Assembly: GCF_014698965.1 (NCBI RefSeq)
Contig: NZ_JACXAE010000075.1
Span: 1 to 64,000, forward strand
DNA length: 64,000 nucleotides
Origin: Iningainema tapete BLCC-T55
GTDB lineage: Bacteria; Cyanobacteriota; Cyanobacteriia; Cyanobacteriales; Nostocaceae
Reading direction: 5' to 3'
Under the pieces are notes generated by a model, which saw nothing but the letters and a program-made list of their open reading frames with translations, did not search any database and was not told the origin of the DNA. The position numbers and the translations under genes were made by a program. Positions 54,611-63,213 of this stretch are shown in pieces (within the stretch, counting starts at the first letter, position 1; each line of letters opens with the position of its first letter).

Positions 54611-55573
54611 ATGGGTTTAGGAATCCTCAAAGACGGTAAGTGGATACCCCAAAGGGATCAAGAAGACTCTGAAGGTAAATTTATTCGACCATCAACCACA
54701 TTCCGCAATCAGATTACAGCAGATGGCTCTAGTGGATTTAAAGCCGAAAAAGGACGCTATCACCTTTACATCTCTTGGGCTTGCCCTTGGGCTTGTCGCA
54801 CAGCTATCATGCGTCAGTTAAAAGGATTGGAAGATGCGATCGCCATGTCGGTGGTAGGTGCAGAAATTCACGACAACAGTTGGGAATTCACTAACGAACC
54901 AGGTACAATTCCTGATACAGTCAATCATACTCAATATCTTTGGCAGATATATCTCAAAGCTGACCCTAACTACAGCGGAAGAGTAACAGTTCCTGTTTTA
55001 TGGGATACACAAACAAGCACAATTGTCAATAATGAGTCCCGTGAAATTATCCGGATGTTTGATACAGAATTTAATGAATTCGCCAAACCGGATGTGAACT
55101 TTTATCCCCAAAATTTGCAGACAGTCATTGATGAAACAATAGACGCCATTTATCAACCAATAAATAACGGTGTATATCGTGCAGGATTTGCTACAACTCA
55201 ATTAGCTTATGATGAAGCAGTAACAGAGCTATTTGATGCTCTCGATCATTGGGAAAAAGTGTTAGCTAATCAAAGGTATCTGTGTGGAAACCAGATTACA
55301 GAAGCAGATTGGTGTATGTTCACCACTCTATTTCGCTTTGATGTAGTTTACTCTGTGCATTTCAAATGCAACTTGCGTAGGATTATAGATTATCCTAATT
55401 TGTGGAATTATCTTAAAGACCTCTACCAACAACCAGGAGTCAAAGAAACCTGCAACCTTGATCATATAAAACGGCATTATTACAGAAGCCACCCTAATGT
55501 TAACCCAACTCGCATCGTACCCAAAGGACCATTGATTGATTTTGATGCGCCCCATAATCGCGATCATTTGTAG
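54611..55573 (+). CDS. Glutathionyl-hydroquinone reductase (YqjG/Xi-class GST)
   Basis: A 320-residue protein. The active-site Cys is in SWACPWACRTAIMR, with FRNQITADGSSGFKAEKGRY before it and VPVLWDTQTSTIVNNESREI after. The C-terminal GST domain has GNQITEADWCMFTTLFRFD, and the end has HYYRSHPNVNPTRIVP. The Xi class uses glutathione to reduce glutathionyl-hydroquinones. Length and motifs are complete. Confidence 0.93.
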   Translation: MGLGILKDGKWIPQRDQEDSEGKFIRPSTTFRNQITADGSSGFKAEKGRYHLYISWACPWACRTAIMRQLKGLEDAIAMSVVGAEIHDNSWEFTNEPGTIPDTVNHTQYLWQIYLKADPNYSGRVTVPVLWDTQTSTIVNNESREIIRMFDTEFNEFAKPDVNFYPQNLQTVIDETIDAIYQPINNGVYRAGFATTQLAYDEAVTELFDALDHWEKVLANQRYLCGNQITEADWCMFTTLFRFDVVYSVHFKCNLRRIIDYPNLWNYLKDLYQQPGVKETCNLDHIKRHYYRSHPNVNPTRIVPKGPLIDFDAPHNRDHL

Positions 55574-55597
55574 AAACGTTCCGCCGGAACGTCTCTA
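55571..55597. terminator. Hairpin between convergent genes
   Basis: ACGTTCC (55576-55582) pairs with GGAACGT (55586-55592); flanking TAGA/TCTA extend the symmetry. A member of the dispersed hairpin family. Confidence 0.6.
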
Positions 55598-55605
55598 CAC
55601 AATAT

Positions 55606-55971
55606 CTACGAAGGTGCTTTAAAGCCGGCTTTTTGCGCAGTTGCCGTATCCTTAAAGCAAATATCTGGCTTCACTTTATCAAAATCAGGTGTTTTAGGAG
55701 CGTGATAGATATTGCCCCGCTTCTTTGTTACCTTACCCTTAACAGGCGCATTGCTCGGACAAGTAGTTTCTCCTTGAGGTTTAACCCCTAGTTTTTGTGC
55801 TTCTGTTGGTAAGCTGACGTTAGTTGCAGTCGTTGATTGGGTAGTAGATGTGGCGGCTGGAGCTTCAGTTGTGCTAGCAGTGGGTTCTTGAGCATTTCTG
55901 TTACAGCCAACAAGGGTTAGGGTAGTTAACAATGCAAACCCGATGATTGATTTAGGCAGTAGGTTGTTCAT
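55606..55971 (-). CDS. Lipoprotein with C-terminal sunset domain
   Basis: A 121-residue protein. It has a lipobox LVGC near residue 23 after a hydrophobic signal (IIGFALLTTLTLVGC), a low-complexity Ala/Thr region, and a C-terminal domain CPSNAPVKGKVTKKRGNIYH with ICFKDTATAQKAGFKAPS, matching the small sunset domain that often ends secreted nucleases. Here no nuclease domain precedes it. Anchored to a membrane. Confidence 0.72.
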   Translation of the reverse strand: MNNLLPKSIIGFALLTTLTLVGCNRNAQEPTASTTEAPAATSTTQSTTATNVSLPTEAQKLGVKPQGETTCPSNAPVKGKVTKKRGNIYHAPKTPDFDKVKPDICFKDTATAQKAGFKAPS

Positions 55972-56112
55972 TTTACTGCAGGTAAAGATTAAAGAATAAA
56001 GATAGGCAACACGCCTATAGGAATGTTGCCTAAGAGATTAGATTTTAAACACGATCATATGCCCAGAGTCAAGAAATTTTAGTTTAAGAAAAACTAATTC
56101 CGAAAATACCCT

Positions 56113-56466
56113 CTACCCAACTGAAACTTGATCTGTGCTAACATCACTTGCACCGCTTACCCCTTGGGCAACACTAACCAACTGATCGAGAATTTCTTGA
56201 CTGGGGACTTGACCTTTTAACACAACTGTGCTACCAGTTTGAGCAACCCAGAGAGAATTAAGATCATCAAACGAAGAGTCTTCATCAAAAGCGAGAGCGA
56301 CTCTTTTGGCTAAACCACTTTGGTCATATTCTCCATTTAATCCTACTCGCTCCGGAGCAATGGTTTCACCAGTGGACTCGTCAGTCGCAACTGTTTGTGG
56401 GTTAACTTGAGCATCAGCCGGTTTTTCTAAGCCGAAAAGTCTTTGTAACCAACCCATAGAATTCAC
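56113..56466 (-). CDS. Small BON-domain-like protein
   Basis: A 117-residue protein: LQRLFGLEKP at the start, a disordered acidic stretch, then a domain of about 55 residues (GLAKRVALAFDEDS, VVLKGQVPSQEILDQLVSVA, GVSGASDVSTDQVSV) with the BON pattern of alternating helix and strand. BON domains bind membranes or LysM partners. No signal peptide. Confidence 0.7.
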   Translation of the reverse strand: MNSMGWLQRLFGLEKPADAQVNPQTVATDESTGETIAPERVGLNGEYDQSGLAKRVALAFDEDSSFDDLNSLWVAQTGSTVVLKGQVPSQEILDQLVSVAQGVSGASDVSTDQVSVG

Positions 56467-56541
56467 TCCTAATTAACACTCCAGCATACAAATTACAAGT
56501 AGATCGGGAAAAAACAACTAAAGAAATTCTGTAATTTGTAT

Positions 56542-56571
56542 GTAGAGACACTCCGCCGGAGCGTCTCTACA
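56542..56571. repeat. GTAGAGAC-type hairpin
   Basis: GTAGAGACACTCC and GGAGCGTCTCTAC pair around GCC; it lies at the end of aroA and may act as its terminator. Confidence 0.55.
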
Positions 56572-56576
56572 ACGTG

Positions 56577-57926
56577 TTAACTACAAATTTTTTGTAGCGT
56601 GGGGGTAAAATCAGGGTAGGAAACGGCAGCAGCTTCTGCACGATGGATTGTGGTAGTTCCATTGGCGTTGAGAGCAGCGATCGCCAAACTCATGGCAATG
56701 CGATGATCTGTAAAACTATCCACATCCGTACCAGTTAAAGGTGTTCCACCAGTAATTTCCATCCCATCAGGTAATTCGCGAATTTGTGCGCCCATTTTGT
56801 TCAGTTGCTGCGCCATTACCGCAATGCGATCGCTTTCCTTTACCCGTAGCTCTTCTGCATCCCGAATGATTGTGGTTCCTTGAGCAAAAACTGCCGCTAC
56901 TGCTAAAATGGGAATTTCGTCAATCAACCTGGGTATGATATCTCCGGCAATAGTGCAACTTTGTATTTGACTGGAACGTACCCGGATATCAGCTACAGGT
57001 TCTCCAGCAACTTCGCGCTGATTTTCCAGTTCAATATCTGCCCCCATCATCTTGAGCGCTTCTAAAACACCAGTGCGGGTAGGATTAACCCCCACATTTT
57101 CCACCATCAACTCAGAATCTGGTACAATTGCCCCAGCCACTAGCCAAAAGGCGGCTGAACTGATATCCCCAGGTACGACTACCGATTGTCCAGTCAGTTG
57201 AGCAGGACCAGTAATTGTGACAGTATTAGTTTCTGGATCTGTATCCACTTGCGCCCCAAAAGCCCTGAGCATCCTTTCGCTATGATCGCGGGAAAGCGCA
57301 GGCTCAGTGACAATAGTTTTACCTTCAACTGATAAACCCGCAAGGAGAATGCAAGATTTAACTTGAGCAGAAGCAATCGGGGAATTATAATGAATTGGTT
57401 TGAGGGACTGTCCTTGAACTGCCAAGGGTGCAAGAGTTCCGTTATTGCGTCCCCAAATTTGTGCGCCCATTTGTTGTAAAGGTCTAACTACACGAGACAT
57501 AGGACGCGATCGCAACGAACCATCACCTGTGATTGTAAAAAATCGCCCAGCATGAGATGATAGAAGACCTAGCATTAGTCGTATAGTGGTACCAGAGTTA
57601 CCAGCATTTAAAACATCCATTGGTTCAACTAAATTCCCCAAACCAATACCTTTAACCCGCACAAATTCTGTATTCAAATCCGAAATTTCTGCTCCCATAG
57701 CTTGGAAACAGCTAGCTGTGCTGCGCGGATCTTCTCCCAAGAGTAGTCCTTGAATCTGGGTTTCACCTTGGGCTATGGCTCCCAACATCAAAGCTCTGTG
57801 GGAAATAGATTTATCCCCAGGAACCCGAATACGCCCTTGTAAAGATACGCCAGAAGCAGGTTTAGTAATGATTAAGTTGTTTGAAATGTTTTCTTTGGAT
57901 TGTACGGTTATAACAGAAGCTGACAT
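56577..57926 (-). CDS. aroA: 3-phosphoshikimate 1-carboxyvinyltransferase (EPSP synthase)
   Basis: A 449-residue enzyme of the shikimate pathway. Evidence: [48 protein letters not shown], and the late [15 protein letters not shown] and [15 protein letters not shown]. It joins shikimate-3-phosphate to phosphoenolpyruvate. All conserved regions are intact. It is divergent from the hypothetical gene at 58027. Confidence 0.97.
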   Translation of the reverse strand: MSASVITVQSKENISNNLIITKPASGVSLQGRIRVPGDKSISHRALMLGAIAQGETQIQGLLLGEDPRSTASCFQAMGAEISDLNTEFVRVKGIGLGNLVEPMDVLNAGNSGTTIRLMLGLLSSHAGRFFTITGDGSLRSRPMSRVVRPLQQMGAQIWGRNNGTLAPLAVQGQSLKPIHYNSPIASAQVKSCILLAGLSVEGKTIVTEPALSRDHSERMLRAFGAQVDTDPETNTVTITGPAQLTGQSVVVPGDISSAAFWLVAGAIVPDSELMVENVGVNPTRTGVLEALKMMGADIELENQREVAGEPVADIRVRSSQIQSCTIAGDIIPRLIDEIPILAVAAVFAQGTTIIRDAEELRVKESDRIAVMAQQLNKMGAQIRELPDGMEITGGTPLTGTDVDSFTDHRIAMSLAIAALNANGTTTIHRAEAAAVSYPDFTPTLQKICS

Positions 57927-58026
57927 TAGGATAAACTGACGTGTAACTGCGCACTTGATCCTACCGCTTTCCTTGACCCAGTAGCTTTACTGATATTTGT
58001 TGATTTTATTCCATAGCTTCGCTCCC

Positions 58027-58560
58027 ATGCTAACTCATCACCGCAAACCTGTTTCTCTCTCCCTGGTTTCCACCGATCTACCAATTTGGTCTGTACTCGA
58101 AACCGCCGCAACACTGTATCAAAAAGACAGTGACAGATTTCATTTACTACTGACTGCACCACCCGTTAAAAGTTCCGAAGCAACCAAACCAACTCCAAAA
58201 GATCATATACTTGCCAAACAGCCATTTTCTAGACTTCCAGGGCAACCCAAAATATCACAAGCCACTAGTCCGAGAATTTTATGGCTAGAAATTTCTCCTT
58301 ACCGCGTAACAATGACTATGCAAGGTAATGCTCAGTTGAGTTACCGTCACTTCTGGGAACGTGGTATTTATGGCATTAGTCGCTATTGGTTGCCAACAGA
58401 ATCAATGCCACCCAACGCACCGATTCGCTTACGTAATTTTACTCGTAGTTTGATCCTCACCGGACATCCCCTCCCAGAGCATTTGCAGGTGGAATACGAA
58501 TTGTGGGCAGGAAAAGTCCAACTAGGGTGTTACATTCTTAACTTGGAAATTAAACACTAA
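58027..58560 (+). CDS. Conserved cyanobacterial hypothetical protein
   Basis: Start at ATG 58027 (MLTHHRKPVSLSLVSTD). The protein is 177 residues and soluble. The C-terminal half is beta-rich (ILWLEISPYRVTMTMQGNAQ, GIYGISRYWLPTES, LQVEYELWAGKVQLGCYILN). The order of aromatic residues suggests a compact barrel. It is not recognised as a known enzyme, and divergence from aroA is the only context. Confidence 0.6.
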   Translation: MLTHHRKPVSLSLVSTDLPIWSVLETAATLYQKDSDRFHLLLTAPPVKSSEATKPTPKDHILAKQPFSRLPGQPKISQATSPRILWLEISPYRVTMTMQGNAQLSYRHFWERGIYGISRYWLPTESMPPNAPIRLRNFTRSLILTGHPLPEHLQVEYELWAGKVQLGCYILNLEIKH

Positions 58561-58852
58561 CAGTTTAGGCATGGGGCATCAATACTTCTGGGTTAGTAAT
58601 ACACCAAGCCGATGTGATCCCTTGCCCCCCGATCCTCGGGGGGTTGGGGGGATCAAGTCTTAACCGACAGGACGGTGGACCGCAGCCCATGATCCAAAAT
58701 ACTTAGGTTCGCCTAAATTACAGTTCATAGTGCAAAGTATTCACAATCACATTCTGTCTTAACATTAACCAATTCGTTCGGTAGAAGCGCTGGAAAACAG
58801 AATCATTTATTTTGCATGTAATGGAGTATTTTACTAAACATGTATTTTACCA
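58561..58852. other. Intergenic region with palindromic repeat
   Basis: Holds the palindromic element 58616-58654 and AT-rich DNA before the response regulator gene. No gene seen. Confidence 0.5.
58616..58654. repeat. Palindromic G/C-rich repeat
   Basis: GATCCCTTGCCCCCC and CGGGGGGTTGGGGGGATC flank GATCCT. It resembles the element inside tilS at 45971. Confidence 0.7.
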
Positions 58853-59263
58853 ATGGGTGAAGCTTGCAAAACCGTTCTATTAGTCGAAGACGACCCTAGT
58901 ACAAGGTTTTTAATTCTAGATTCATTTGAGATGGCTAATTTAGCAGTCTCTTTTCAAGTCGCCAAAAATGGGCTAGAGGCTGTAGATTATTTGTCGGGTA
59001 AAGAACCTTACTCTAACAGAGAGAGTTATCCATTACCAGTAATGATATTGACAAACTTAAATATGCCTGGTATGTCTGGGTTTGAGTTACTTGCATGGGT
59101 GAAGCAGCATGTCAAAAAGAATTTACCAGTTTTGGTCATGAGCGCAACTGATGACCCAAACCATGTCATTCAAGCCGCCAACTTAGGTGCTCACTCGTAC
59201 TTTATTAAAAAGTTATCATCTTTTGATGATTTAATAGACATTGTGGCGAAACAAGTATTGTGA
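58853..59263 (+). CDS. Single-domain response regulator lacking the phospho-accepting Asp
   Basis: A 136-residue receiver domain. The acidic pair is VEDDPST, the Ser/Thr is in VMSATDD, and the Lys is in YFIKKL. The position of the phosphorylated Asp is Asn68 in ILTNLNMPGMSG (codon AAC at 59054-59056). The protein should not accept phosphate in the normal way and may be a constitutive or phosphorylation-independent partner. Fold and length are normal. It converges with the hybrid kinase gene. Confidence 0.88.
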   Translation: MGEACKTVLLVEDDPSTRFLILDSFEMANLAVSFQVAKNGLEAVDYLSGKEPYSNRESYPLPVMILTNLNMPGMSGFELLAWVKQHVKKNLPVLVMSATDDPNHVIQAANLGAHSYFIKKLSSFDDLIDIVAKQVL

Positions 59264-59276
59264 TCTCCCCTACCCC

Positions 59277-61490
59277 CTAGTTGTTGGCGATTCTTCCAGC
59301 AAGCTTTGCCACGACTACGACCAACTGCATTGGTTCGATTGGCTTAGGTACATGCATCTGGAAACCTGCTCTAAGCGCGAGTAGGCGATCTTCTTCCCTG
59401 GCATAAGCTGTTAGGGCAGCTGCTGGAATCTGTCCGCCTTGCTCTTTTGGCAAAGATCTGATTCGACGGATGAGAGCGTAACCATCCTCCACTGGCATTC
59501 CAATATCAGACAACAGCACATCTGGTTTTAAACGTTCGAGTAGCCCAAACGCTTCGCTTACTGACGCTGTTGCGGTGACTTGAGATCCGTACTGTTCCAG
59601 TGCTGTTACCAGGAATTCACGAGTATCTATCTCATCATCTACAATTAAGACTCGTAACCCATCAAGTCTGGGCTGATGTCCTGGGCTGATGTCTTGGGTA
59701 GAATTTTCTTCTTCCCTGCTCCCCTGCTCCCCTACAGCCCCTAACCCCAGAGGGAACCCCTTGCCCCCGCTCACTTCTAGGAGTGGCAGTTGTACGATAA
59801 ACGTTGCTCCCTGCCCAACTCCAAGGCTTTCCACTTGAATCGTACCCCCATGCAGTTCTACTAGGTTGCGAACGATCGCCAAGCCCAGCCCTAGTCCACC
59901 GTGCGCTCTGGTGGTTGTACTCTCGGCTTGACGAAAGCGATCGAAGACATAAGGTAAAAAATCAGGGCTGATGCCAATACCAGTATCTTTCACCTTAATT
60001 TGAGCGTGGGAATTGACAATTGTTAGCCAAACCTCAACCCTTCCACCAAAAGGTGTAAATTTGATGGCGTTGGAGAGCAGATTCCAGACAATTTGCTTTA
60101 AACGCTCAGAATCGCCCCAAACCAGACCGACTTCGGGGTCAAGCTCTGACAAAACTTGAATTCTCTTAGTGTCAGCAGTGGGATGCACAGTATCAATGGC
60201 CGCTTCAATTACTTGTACAAGGTTAGTTGGACGGGCACACAGGCGAACTTGACCGCGAATAATCCGTGATATATCTAACAAATCTTCAATTATCTGGGTT
60301 TGAGCTAAGGCATTGCGCTCAATTGTTTCTAATGCCTTATTTGTCTTTGCCTCGTCAAATTTACGAGAGTTTAGTAGTCGCGCCCAACCAAGGATGGCAT
60401 TCAAAGGTGAGCGCAACTCGTGGGAGACAATCGCTAGAAACTCATCTTTTGTACGATTAGCCGCTTCGGCAGAGGCGCGTGCAGCTTGCTCTGTAAGTAA
60501 CTGAGCGCGATCTTCTTCTGCACGCTTGCGCTCACTGATGTCGCGCTGCACTGAAACCCAGTGAGTGTAACAGCCTGTTTCATCCATCAGCGGCACTAGG
60601 CTCAGTTCTAACCAATATTCAGAGCCGTTCTTGTGATAGTTGATGATCTCGACGACCACAGGCTCAAATTTCTCCAACGCCTCCCGCATTCTGTCTAGCA
60701 CAGCGCGTTCTGTCTTCGCTCCCTGCATGAAGCGTGGGGTTTTGCCTAGCACTTCCTGTTCGCTGTAGCCACTCATGCGGGTAAAGGCTTCGTTAACATA
60801 CACGATACGCGGTCCTGGCTCGTCTAGGGGCTCGGTTTCTGTAATGACAATCGCTTCGTTGATGTTGAGAACCACCGACTCTAGTAACCGCAACCTTTCC
60901 AGCACCTGTTTGCGTTCAGTGACATCGCGTAACAGCCAGCGCAAAGCGACCAATTCACCTTCCTGATTGCGGATGGCACTCACCGTCATAGAACCTTCAA
61001 GTGATCCCACGCGCCCCTTTGGGGCGCGTGGGATCAGGCGCACTTCCCAATCTTGCACCCAGTTCACCTGGTTCATCTGGTTTAATTTGCTACGAAAAGC
61101 TTGACGCTCACATGGGGCAACGAAGTTGACTAGCGGTTTGCCCACCAGTAACTTCTGCTTGATGTTGAGCATTTTGGCAGCGACGCTGTTGGCTTCAAGA
61201 ATTTTCCCAACTGCATCAGTTACAAGGTAGCCGTCTGGAGCAAACTCGAATAAATCCTGGTAGCGCTGGCGCTCTGCTTCTACTGTCTCACGAGCGGTAG
61301 CCAGCGCCTCATTTTGCGCTCGCAGCTCCTCTTCCGCCACCTGTAATTCCTCAAAGGCGGTGTTAAGATCTTCAAGGGCTTTTGGCAGCCACAGTTCGTG
61401 CTCCAAAGGCACGGCGCTGGTATCCTTTTGTAAGGCGCTGACGCGCTCGTACAAAATCTTTAGCTGCTGGAAAAATTTATCCTCTTTCAC
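59277..61490 (-). CDS. Hybrid sensor histidine kinase (PAS-PAS-HK-REC)
   Basis: A 737-residue soluble protein. An N-terminal coiled coil (about 35-75) leads to PAS 1 (about 75-190, FEFAPDGYLVTDAVG), PAS 2 with PAC (about 205-325, YVNEAFTRMSGYSEQEVLG), the HisKA box IVSHELRSPLNAILGW, the ATPase with NLLSNAIKFTP and DTGIGI, and a C-terminal receiver (SDIGMPVEDGYALI, Asp intact). A 33-base palindrome at 61003-61035 adds about 11 residues (APKGRVGSL region) to PAS 1, in frame. No transmembrane helix, so it senses a cytoplasmic signal. Converges on the Asp-less response regulator. Confidence 0.93.
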   Translation of the reverse strand: MKEDKFFQQLKILYERVSALQKDTSAVPLEHELWLPKALEDLNTAFEELQVAEEELRAQNEALATARETVEAERQRYQDLFEFAPDGYLVTDAVGKILEANSVAAKMLNIKQKLLVGKPLVNFVAPCERQAFRSKLNQMNQVNWVQDWEVRLIPRAPKGRVGSLEGSMTVSAIRNQEGELVALRWLLRDVTERKQVLERLRLLESVVLNINEAIVITETEPLDEPGPRIVYVNEAFTRMSGYSEQEVLGKTPRFMQGAKTERAVLDRMREALEKFEPVVVEIINYHKNGSEYWLELSLVPLMDETGCYTHWVSVQRDISERKRAEEDRAQLLTEQAARASAEAANRTKDEFLAIVSHELRSPLNAILGWARLLNSRKFDEAKTNKALETIERNALAQTQIIEDLLDISRIIRGQVRLCARPTNLVQVIEAAIDTVHPTADTKRIQVLSELDPEVGLVWGDSERLKQIVWNLLSNAIKFTPFGGRVEVWLTIVNSHAQIKVKDTGIGISPDFLPYVFDRFRQAESTTTRAHGGLGLGLAIVRNLVELHGGTIQVESLGVGQGATFIVQLPLLEVSGGKGFPLGLGAVGEQGSREEENSTQDISPGHQPRLDGLRVLIVDDEIDTREFLVTALEQYGSQVTATASVSEAFGLLERLKPDVLLSDIGMPVEDGYALIRRIRSLPKEQGGQIPAAALTAYAREEDRLLALRAGFQMHVPKPIEPMQLVVVVAKLAGRIANN
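61003..61035. repeat. Perfect palindrome inside the kinase gene
   Basis: Two exact 15-base arms (GATCCCACGCGCCCC and its complement) around TTT. Thirty-three bases long, so the frame is kept. Confidence 0.85.
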
Positions 61491-61749
61491 GCCACATCTC
61501 TTCTGTTAGAAAACGCTAAATTGACAGGTAATGCAAATTGTGCAATTAGCCACTTGTAAACAGGTTAAAGCTAATTTGGATCTGATCCAATCTTACTAAG
61601 GGAACAGATGCAAACTGTGATGCTTTATTTGCACAACAGTTTATGTATATATCGCTGCCCAAGGTATCGCTGTTGAGCAGGACTAAAATATTCGGGGTTA
61701 ACTACATAACCTATGCCAATACGCGCACATTAATGCACAAATTGAGCCA

Positions 61750-62016
61750 ATGTTAGATCAACTAGAGTACTCTTTAAATCAATCCCAGTGGTTGTGTGGT
61801 GCTACTTACTCTCTAGCAGATGTAGTTTGGACGGCTGTACTGAATCGCTGGGAAGAATTAAAGTTTGCTCATCTCTGGGAAGGTGGCAAACGAAGAGCGC
61901 TCGCCACCTATTTTGAACACCTCAAAGCTCGCCCTAGCTTTCAAGAAATCCAAAAAGACACAATGCCTATAGCTATGACATTAGCAGGTTTACGGCGAAT
62001 TTTTCTAGGGTTTTGA
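61750..62016 (+). pseudogene. C-terminal fragment of a glutathione S-transferase
   Basis: Eighty-eight codons with LEYSLNQSQWLCGATYSLAD and VVWTAVLNRWEELKFAHLWE, the C-terminal helical half of a GST including the Asp N-capping motif. The thioredoxin-like N-terminal half is missing and the upstream frame carries stops, so this is a 5'-truncated relic, though a short protein could be made. Confidence 0.65.
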
Positions 62017-62039
62017 AATTGCCGAAAATAATGCAGTAA

Positions 62040-62618
62040 TTAACCAAAATAACTAGGTTCGTTTCCTGATTTCCACTTAATATTGCAACCAATACTTGGC
62101 TTTTGCTCACCTTCCACTGATTTACCCGCCAGAACCGGAGCAATTGCAGCACGTAAATCTTCACCTGTTACAGGTTTGCCATTACTTGGGCGGCTATCAT
62201 CCAACTGTCCGCGATAAACAAGTTTACGCTCAGTATCAAATAAAAAGAAATCTGGCGTACAAGCTGCTGTGTAGGCTTTTGCTGTTTCCTGAGTTTCATC
62301 GTAGCACAAGGGAAACTTAAAACCTAGTTCACCTGCCATTGCCTTCAAAGAATCTGGCGCATCGTCAGGGTAGTTTTTAGCATCATTGGCGCTAATGGCA
62401 ACAATTTCCAAACGATTAAAGTAATCTTCTCCTAACTGCGCCAATTCTTTTTGTACATGCTTTACAAAAGGACAATGCCGACAAATAAACATTACCAATA
62501 ATGGTTTTTCTTTGGCAAAACTTGTAAGCGTTATTGTTTTTCCAGAAACTACGTCTGGTAAATGAAAATCTGGCGCTTGATTACCTAGGGGTAACATGGT
62601 TGAAGCAGTTAAAGCCAT
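62040..62618 (-). CDS. Thioredoxin-like redoxin
   Basis: A 192-residue protein of the AhpC/TSA or redoxin superfamily. PDFHLPDVVSGKTITLTSFA leads to the redox pair C-R-H-C in VMFICRHCPFVKHVQ, followed by VAISANDAKNYPDD and a PDFFLFDTERKLVYRGQLDD strand. It probably reduces disulfides or peroxides in the cytoplasm. The gene is complete. Confidence 0.88.
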   Translation of the reverse strand: MALTASTMLPLGNQAPDFHLPDVVSGKTITLTSFAKEKPLLVMFICRHCPFVKHVQKELAQLGEDYFNRLEIVAISANDAKNYPDDAPDSLKAMAGELGFKFPLCYDETQETAKAYTAACTPDFFLFDTERKLVYRGQLDDSRPSNGKPVTGEDLRAAIAPVLAGKSVEGEQKPSIGCNIKWKSGNEPSYFG

Positions 62619-62632
62619 AATTTTTAAGTTGA

Positions 62633-63073
62633 TTAACGAAAATTACGGGATTTGGATTGAGATGAACTCTGATATTTAGTAGGATTAACTTGATCTTGCA
62701 ACATCAGCAATGGCATACTGAGAATTCCAAATAGCATGACTGCACCAGTCATTACCCAAACTGTCCAGCGAGTTGGTTGATAGTCGCCACTTTCAATTTG
62801 CCAAAATACTTGGTTATATCGCCAAGCTGCTAAACCGATAGTAATCAGACCGAAGATTACTAAACCAATACCTAAGTATTGCGAGTTGAGAATGGGATTT
62901 ACAGAGGGTTGATATTGAATTAGAGTAACACTAAGCTGGCGCAAGAATAGACCAAATCTGGCAATGGCAAAACCAAAGGCAATTAATGATACAGAAGTTC
63001 GCAACCAAGCTAAGAACGTGCGCTCGTTAGCTTGATGCTCCCTTTGACGATCTATTTTGGGCATTTTGCTCAT
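62633..63073 (-). CDS. DUF202 membrane protein
   Basis: Start at ATG 63073 (MSKMPKIDRQREHQANERT). The 146-residue protein has the family signature ERTFLAWLRTSVSLIAFGFA, then two more transmembrane helices and a Ser-rich tail. The role is unknown. It runs towards the redoxin gene 14 bases downstream, likely cotranscribed. Confidence 0.85.
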   Translation of the reverse strand: MSKMPKIDRQREHQANERTFLAWLRTSVSLIAFGFAIARFGLFLRQLSVTLIQYQPSVNPILNSQYLGIGLVIFGLITIGLAAWRYNQVFWQIESGDYQPTRWTVWVMTGAVMLFGILSMPLLMLQDQVNPTKYQSSSQSKSRNFR

Positions 63074-63213
63074 GAATAACAGGATACCAATAAACGATCG
63101 CAAATAATTTCATCCGTAAGGGAGAAGACTGTATAAAACTACTCGCTAGGCTGTAGATGGTTAGAACACAACCTAGAAGTAGTCTGACGAAGCTATAGAT
63201 AGTAATCAAAACA

